From Deltaproteobacteria bacterium (GTDB lineage: Bacteria > Desulfobacterota > Desulfuromonadia > Desulfuromonadales > BM103), in assembly GCA_005774545.1 (NCBI GenBank), contig VAUL01000018.1, positions 1 to 46,455 of the forward strand: a stretch of 46,455 nucleotides of DNA. Reading direction: 5' to 3'. The position numbers were made by a program, and so were the translations under genes. The notes beneath the pieces are model-generated. The model was not told the DNA's origin. It ran no database searches and was given only the letters and a program-made list of their open reading frames with translations. This document shows, piece after piece, positions 42,853 to 46,455 of this stretch; position 1 is the first letter of the stretch, and every line of letters begins with the position of its first letter.

Positions 42853-44940
42853 ATGATTGCCGCCTTCAAGAATCTCGGGGGGATCCGCTCCCTGATCATC
42901 GCCTGGACGCTGCTCGCCCTGCTGTCTGCAGCCCTCTACGTCCAGCACAGCGTTCGAATCGTCGAACGGGTGGCCGCCCTCGAGGTCGAGGCGCTCTATC
43001 AGAAGCTCTATGCCTATCGCCACTGGAATGCGCGGATCGGCGGCATCTATGTGCCGGTCACCGCGGAGACGCCGCCCAATCCCTATCTGACGGAAGTAAC
43101 CGACCGCGATGTCGTCACCCCTTCGGGGAAGCAGCTGACCCTGATGAACCCCGCCTACATGCTCCGGCACATCCTCCAGGCCACTGCCGGGCTGGCAAAC
43201 AGCCGGGGGAGCCTGACCAGCCTGAAACCGGTCAACCCGGCCAACGCCCCCGATCCCTGGGAGCGGCAGGCCCTGCTCGAATTTGAACAAGGAGCCGGCG
43301 AGGTCCTGGCCGTTCGCACCCTGGAGGGCGAGGACTACCTGAGTCTGATGCGGCCGCTGAAAATCGAGGAGCCCTGCCTGAAGTGCCATGCCGGTCAGGG
43401 GTACCGGCTCGGCGATGTACGCGGCGGGCTGAGTGCGTCGGTGGCCCTGGCCCCCTTGCGGACCGCCGGCAATTCACGGCTCCTGCTGGTTCTGTGCGGG
43501 CACCTGCTGGTCTGGGGCGCCGGCTGCAGACTCATCCAGCGGTACACCGGGTATTTCAAGAGCCACATCAGCCGCAGCCAGAAGCTGAAGGAAGCCCTCA
43601 ACCGGGCATCCAACTTCGACAAGCTCACCGGTCTCCCCAACCAGCTGCAGTTCACCGACCGCCTGCGCTGGGCCATCAGCCAGGCCGAACGCCGCAAGGA
43701 GCTGCTCGGCGTGCTCTGTCTCGACCTGGATCACTTCAAGAAGATCAACAGCGCCTTCGGTCACGGCGGCGGCAATCTGGTCCTGACCGAGGTCGCCCGA
43801 CGCCTGGCCGGGTGTCTGCGGCAATCGGACATCGTCGCCCGGCTCGGCGGGGACAGTTTCACCATCCTGATGCTCAATCCCGGCAAAGTCGAAGACAGCG
43901 CAGGGCTGGCCGGCAAGATCCAGACAGCCATCAATCAGCCGTTTCTGATCGGGGAGCACGAGGTGTACCTGACGGCCAGCATCGGCATCGCCTGCTATCC
44001 GATGGACGGCACCGATCCCGAAACCATCCTCAAGCATGCGGACACGGCCCTGCAACGCGCCAAGCATGCCGGCCGCGACGCCTACCAGATCTATTCGCCG
44101 GCCATGAACCTGCAGGCGATCGAACGCCTGCACCTGGAAAACGACCTGCGCAAGGCCATGCAGAAGGAGGAGTTCGTCCTCTATTACCAGCCGCAGGTCG
44201 ATGCCGGAACGGGACGGGTGACCGGGGCCGAGGCCCTGCTGCGCTGGCAGCATCCGCAACGCGGCCTGGTGGGACCGCAGGAGTTCATTGCAGTCGCCGA
44301 GGAAACGGGGCTGATCGTCCCGCTGGGGGAATGGGTCATCCGCGCGGCCTGCCGGCAGATCAGGCACTGGCTCGACGAGGGGGTGCAGCCGGTGCGGATC
44401 GCCGTCAATCTCTCGCCCCGGCAGTTCCAGCAGCTCGACCTGGCGCAGACGATCGAAAAGATCCTGGCGGAAACCGGAATCGCGGCCGGGTACCTCGGCC
44501 TGGAGATCACCGAAAGCGCCATCATGCACGACACCGACAAGGCGGTGGCCGTGCTTTCCGGTCTGCGCCGGCAGGGGGTTCACATCTCGATCGACGATTT
44601 CGGCACCGGCTACTCTTCGCTGAGCCAGCTCAAGATCCTGCCGATCGACGTGCTGAAGATCGACCGGTCCTTCGTCAAGGATCTCCCCGACAACACCGAC
44701 AGCATTTCGATCATCAACGCCATCATCGCCCTGGCCCGCAGCCTGAACCTCAAGGTGCTCGCCGAAGGCGCCGAAACGGAGCCCCAATATCACCTGCTGC
44801 GGGAACTGCGGTGCAACGAGGTGCAGGGCTACCTTTTCAGCCGGCCGATCACGGCCACAGCCTTCCGGCGGCAGTTCATCGCAGGAGATCCCGCATCACC
44901 GCCACCAGACAGTCGAACACCTCCTCGCGGGTGCGGATGA
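42853..44940 (+). CDS. Membrane DUF3365-GGDEF-EAL protein (probable c-di-GMP phosphodiesterase)
   Basis: A 695-residue protein. A membrane helix at about 14-32 is followed by a periplasmic DUF3365 sensor domain with a haem c motif CLKCH (C175-H179), a second helix at about 210-225, a GGDEF domain, and an EAL domain. The diguanylate cyclase signature is GGDSF (332-336) instead of GGDEF, so cyclase activity is doubtful. The EAL domain is complete: EALLRW near 460, NLSPRQF, EITES, DDFGTGYSSL, KIDRSFV and EGAET. It should cleave c-di-GMP in response to a haem or redox signal. The ATG at 42853 has GGAGAGA upstream; an earlier start at 42649 would add a segment with no match. The 3' end overlaps the convergent 96-residue gene by 65 bases. 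Confidence 0.9.
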   Translation: MIAAFKNLGGIRSLIIAWTLLALLSAALYVQHSVRIVERVAALEVEALYQKLYAYRHWNARIGGIYVPVTAETPPNPYLTEVTDRDVVTPSGKQLTLMNPAYMLRHILQATAGLANSRGSLTSLKPVNPANAPDPWERQALLEFEQGAGEVLAVRTLEGEDYLSLMRPLKIEEPCLKCHAGQGYRLGDVRGGLSASVALAPLRTAGNSRLLLVLCGHLLVWGAGCRLIQRYTGYFKSHISRSQKLKEALNRASNFDKLTGLPNQLQFTDRLRWAISQAERRKELLGVLCLDLDHFKKINSAFGHGGGNLVLTEVARRLAGCLRQSDIVARLGGDSFTILMLNPGKVEDSAGLAGKIQTAINQPFLIGEHEVYLTASIGIACYPMDGTDPETILKHADTALQRAKHAGRDAYQIYSPAMNLQAIERLHLENDLRKAMQKEEFVLYYQPQVDAGTGRVTGAEALLRWQHPQRGLVGPQEFIAVAEETGLIVPLGEWVIRAACRQIRHWLDEGVQPVRIAVNLSPRQFQQLDLAQTIEKILAETGIAAGYLGLEITESAIMHDTDKAVAVLSGLRRQGVHISIDDFGTGYSSLSQLKILPIDVLKIDRSFVKDLPDNTDSISIINAIIALARSLNLKVLAEGAETEPQYHLLRELRCNEVQGYLFSRPITATAFRRQFIAGDPASPPPDSRTPPRGCG

Positions 44941-45166
44941 AACCGGGCATCTTGCCGACCATCACCTCCTCGGCCCGATGCAGCACGCGGCCGTCGCTGC
45001 TCCCCAGTTCATTCATCACCGCCTCCAGCATCGGGATGACCTCGTAGAGATCGTCGCGGTCGAAGGGGTGCGGATCGGGCTTGCCGGCAAACTTGGGGAC
45101 GTCGCGCGTCGCCTTCTTGCGGGCATATTTGTAGTAGAGATCGGACGGCTTGATGGCGATGGCCAC
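44876..45166 (-). CDS. Conserved small protein (96 aa), third gene of the draG cluster
   Basis: The start is taken as GTG at 45166, five bases after GGAGG; ATG at 45178 would place that site inside the gene. The protein is helical and charged (IKPSDLYYKYARKKATRDVPKFAG, then LYEVIPMLEAVMNELG). No catalytic motif is seen and I cannot name a family. It follows the 83-residue gene by 33 bases, in the draG direction. Its 3' end overlaps the EAL gene by 65 bases on the opposite strand. Confidence 0.7.
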   Translation of the reverse strand: MAIAIKPSDLYYKYARKKATRDVPKFAGKPDPHPFDRDDLYEVIPMLEAVMNELGSSDGRVLHRAEEVMVGKMPGFIRTREEVFDCLVAVMRDLLR

Positions 45167-45199
45167 GGGCACCTCCATTCGGTCGGGATATCTGCGTCG

Positions 45200-45451
45200 T
45201 CAGCCGCAGCTCTTGCAGCCGCCGGCCTTGCTGCAGCCGCTCCGGCACACCGCCGGCGCCCCCCCCTCGCCCCGCTGCCGCAGCAGCGCCGCCAGCGACG
45301 CGGGATCGACCTGCCAGCCGCTCTCCTTCTCCACCCCGGCCAGCAGCCCGCGCTTGATGTGCATCAGCACGTTGAGGGGGGTGCTGCCCAGGGCTTCAGC
45401 CGCTGCGGCCAGCGGCAGCCACGTTTCCACAGGGTCATGGTCGTTCGTCAT
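45200..45451 (-). CDS. Small protein with HTH-like part and cysteine tail (83 aa)
   Basis: The N-terminal 60 residues (LPLAAAAEALGSTPLNVLMHIKRGLLAGVEKE...) have the pattern of a small helix-turn-helix of the excisionase/MerR kind. The end reads CRSGCSKAGGCKSCG, with cysteines C-x3-C-x5-C-x2-C, which could bind zinc or an Fe-S cluster. It starts 17 bases inside the end of draG, with GGAGG upstream, so it is translationally coupled. A metal- or redox-responsive regulator is a guess; the family is not recognised. Confidence 0.7.
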   Translation of the reverse strand: MTNDHDPVETWLPLAAAAEALGSTPLNVLMHIKRGLLAGVEKESGWQVDPASLAALLRQRGEGGAPAVCRSGCSKAGGCKSCG

Positions 45452-46421
45452 GAGCTTGCTCCTCCGTCCGTTCCTTGAGATAGGGCGACCGGCGAACCAG
45501 CTCTTCCGCGACCGCCGCGACCTCGGCGCGCACCGTCGGGTCGAGCCGTTTCAGCCAGGCGGCCGGAATCGCCTCCTCGCCGTAGAGCGCCCCGGCGATC
45601 ATCCCGGCGATCGCTCCGGTGGTGTCGGCATCGCCCCCCTGGTTGACCACGCCGATCAGGCACTCCTCGAAGCTGCCGGTGGTGAAGAGGAAGTGCAGGA
45701 CGGTCTGCATCGTCTCCACCACGTAACCGCTCGCCCGGCCATGGTAGTCGTTGAAGCGGAATGCCGGGTGCGCCGCCACCAGGGCGCGGGCCACGGCGTG
45801 CAGGGCGAAGCGGTCGCCGCCGCACAGGGCGGTGTGCACCATCCGCCCGGCCGCGAGACAGGCGGCGTCGGAGAGCGGGTGGTTATGGGTCAGGTGCGCC
45901 TGGGCCTCGGCCACTTCCGCCAGCAGCCGTTCGTCCCCAGCGGTGTACAGGGCCACGGGGACCATGCGCATGACCGCGCCGTTGCCGGCATCCCAGTCGT
46001 TGGGCGGCGTCTCCACCTGCCCTTTCAGGAGGTAGTCGCGGATGCCGCGCCGCACCGTCGAACCGATGTCGATCGGCTTGCCGCGCATCCAGGCGAGGAA
46101 TGCATCGGCTGCCGCCGTCAGGTCCCAACCGCCGCTTTGCAGGATCGCCCGGGCCAGGCAGAGCGACATCTCGGTATCGTCGGTGACCCGTCCCGGCTTG
46201 AGATGCAGCCACCCCCCGCCGACGATCCTGCGGTGCACCCCGAATCGCGACCGGATCTCGGCCGGCGTCATGAACTCGGTGGTCGCCCCCAGCGCGTCCC
46301 CCACCGCCACGCCGAGAAAGGCCCCGCGGGCGCGGGCGAGAATGCGCTCAAGCGGATTCTCGCCGTGCTGAGTGCTGAGCGATGAGTTGCCCGCGGAAAA
46401 ATTTTGTCGATTTTCACTCAT
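45435..46421 (-). CDS. draG: Dinitrogenase reductase-activating ADP-ribosylglycohydrolase DraG
   Basis: DraG removes ADP-ribose from the arginine of NifH and restores nitrogenase. The 328-residue protein matches DraG closely through the core: RARGAFLGVAVGDALGA, GGGWLHLKPG, TDDTEMSL (80-87), THNHPLSDAACLAAGRMVH, ETMQTVLHF, and NQGGDADTTGA (260-270), which supplies the dimanganese ligands. Its target residue R103 is present in NifH here. The first 30 residues are unusual: they include NSSLSTQHG, which is encoded by the heptad repeat, and the start codon lies in that repeat with only a weak ribosome binding site. draT is not in the window. The gene overlaps the 83-residue ORF. Confidence 0.92.
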   Translation of the reverse strand: MSENRQNFSAGNSSLSTQHGENPLERILARARGAFLGVAVGDALGATTEFMTPAEIRSRFGVHRRIVGGGWLHLKPGRVTDDTEMSLCLARAILQSGGWDLTAAADAFLAWMRGKPIDIGSTVRRGIRDYLLKGQVETPPNDWDAGNGAVMRMVPVALYTAGDERLLAEVAEAQAHLTHNHPLSDAACLAAGRMVHTALCGGDRFALHAVARALVAAHPAFRFNDYHGRASGYVVETMQTVLHFLFTTGSFEECLIGVVNQGGDADTTGAIAGMIAGALYGEEAIPAAWLKRLDPTVRAEVAAVAEELVRRSPYLKERTEEQAHDERP

Positions 46422-46446
46422 CGCTCAGCACTCATCGCTCATCGCT
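46366..46446. repeat. Inverted heptad repeat at the draG start
   Basis: Arm 1 (46366-46387, TGCTGAGTGCTGAGCGATGAGT) and arm 2 (46416-46446, ACTCATCGCTCAGCACT and further heptads) are inverted copies of the unit also seen at 5252 and 30714. Arm 2 contains the draG ATG. Confidence 0.65.
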
Positions 46447-46455
46447 TGGCTGACG

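Noticed and set aside
42853-44940. Active diguanylate cyclase
   Set aside because: The signature is GGDSF; the catalytic glutamate is replaced, so only the phosphodiesterase role is supported.

Overview
This window is a high-GC chromosomal segment from a diazotrophic deltaproteobacterium, most likely of the Desulfuromonadales (the Geobacter, Desulfuromonas and Pelobacter group). The gene content points there: a molybdenum nif cluster without nifA, sigma-54 promoters combined with ANTAR-type antitermination leaders (the control logic known from Geobacter), a GEMM riboswitch of the type common in that group, and a very large modular extracellular protein. No ribosomal RNA, tRNA, CRISPR array or insertion sequence was seen.

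Layout. 1-2355 (minus): a truncated GNAT gene, nifV and a class I glutamine amidotransferase. 2637-6301 (plus): nifE, nifN and an IscU-like/NifQ fusion. 6384-23055 (minus): a small secreted protein and a 5354-residue extracellular repeat protein read from a GEMM riboswitch. 23434-28743: pirin (plus), then on the minus strand a CDGSH protein, an ABC-2 exporter pair, a type II NADH dehydrogenase, a TauE/SafE permease and a possible 48-residue ORF. 28780-36514 (minus): nifB with its own regulated leader, and the nifHDK-macrodomain-nifX-ferredoxin-NifX/NafY-like-wrbA series. 37051-38950 (plus): minCDE. 39056-42620: a mixed set (tag, lipoproteins, DUF309, DCC, small cysteine-rich proteins). 42853-44940 (plus): a DUF3365-GGDEF-EAL protein. 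44876-46421 (minus): draG and two small genes.

How the parts fit. NifB, NifE, NifN, NifV, NifX and NifQ make and carry FeMo-cofactor (NifB-co, scaffold, homocitrate, carrier, Mo donor). NifH and NifDK are the enzyme, and a 2[4Fe-4S] ferredoxin can supply electrons. NifH keeps the arginine that DraT ADP-ribosylates, and draG lies in the same window; draT is not visible and may lie beyond the right edge.

Regulation is the richest part. Sigma-54 (-24/-12) promoters can be read before nifH, nifB, nifE and the amidotransferase gene, and less clearly before nifV. The nifH, nifB and nifV leaders carry hairpins with six-base loops of the form A-x-x-G-x-x, followed by intrinsic terminators that overlap the last hairpin. 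This matches the RNA target of ANTAR antiterminators. nifH has two such modules in series. Two copies of a palindromic intergenic element flank nifDK. Start sites were set by Shine-Dalgarno position where the open frame was longer than the likely gene. All calls are by eye, without database searches.
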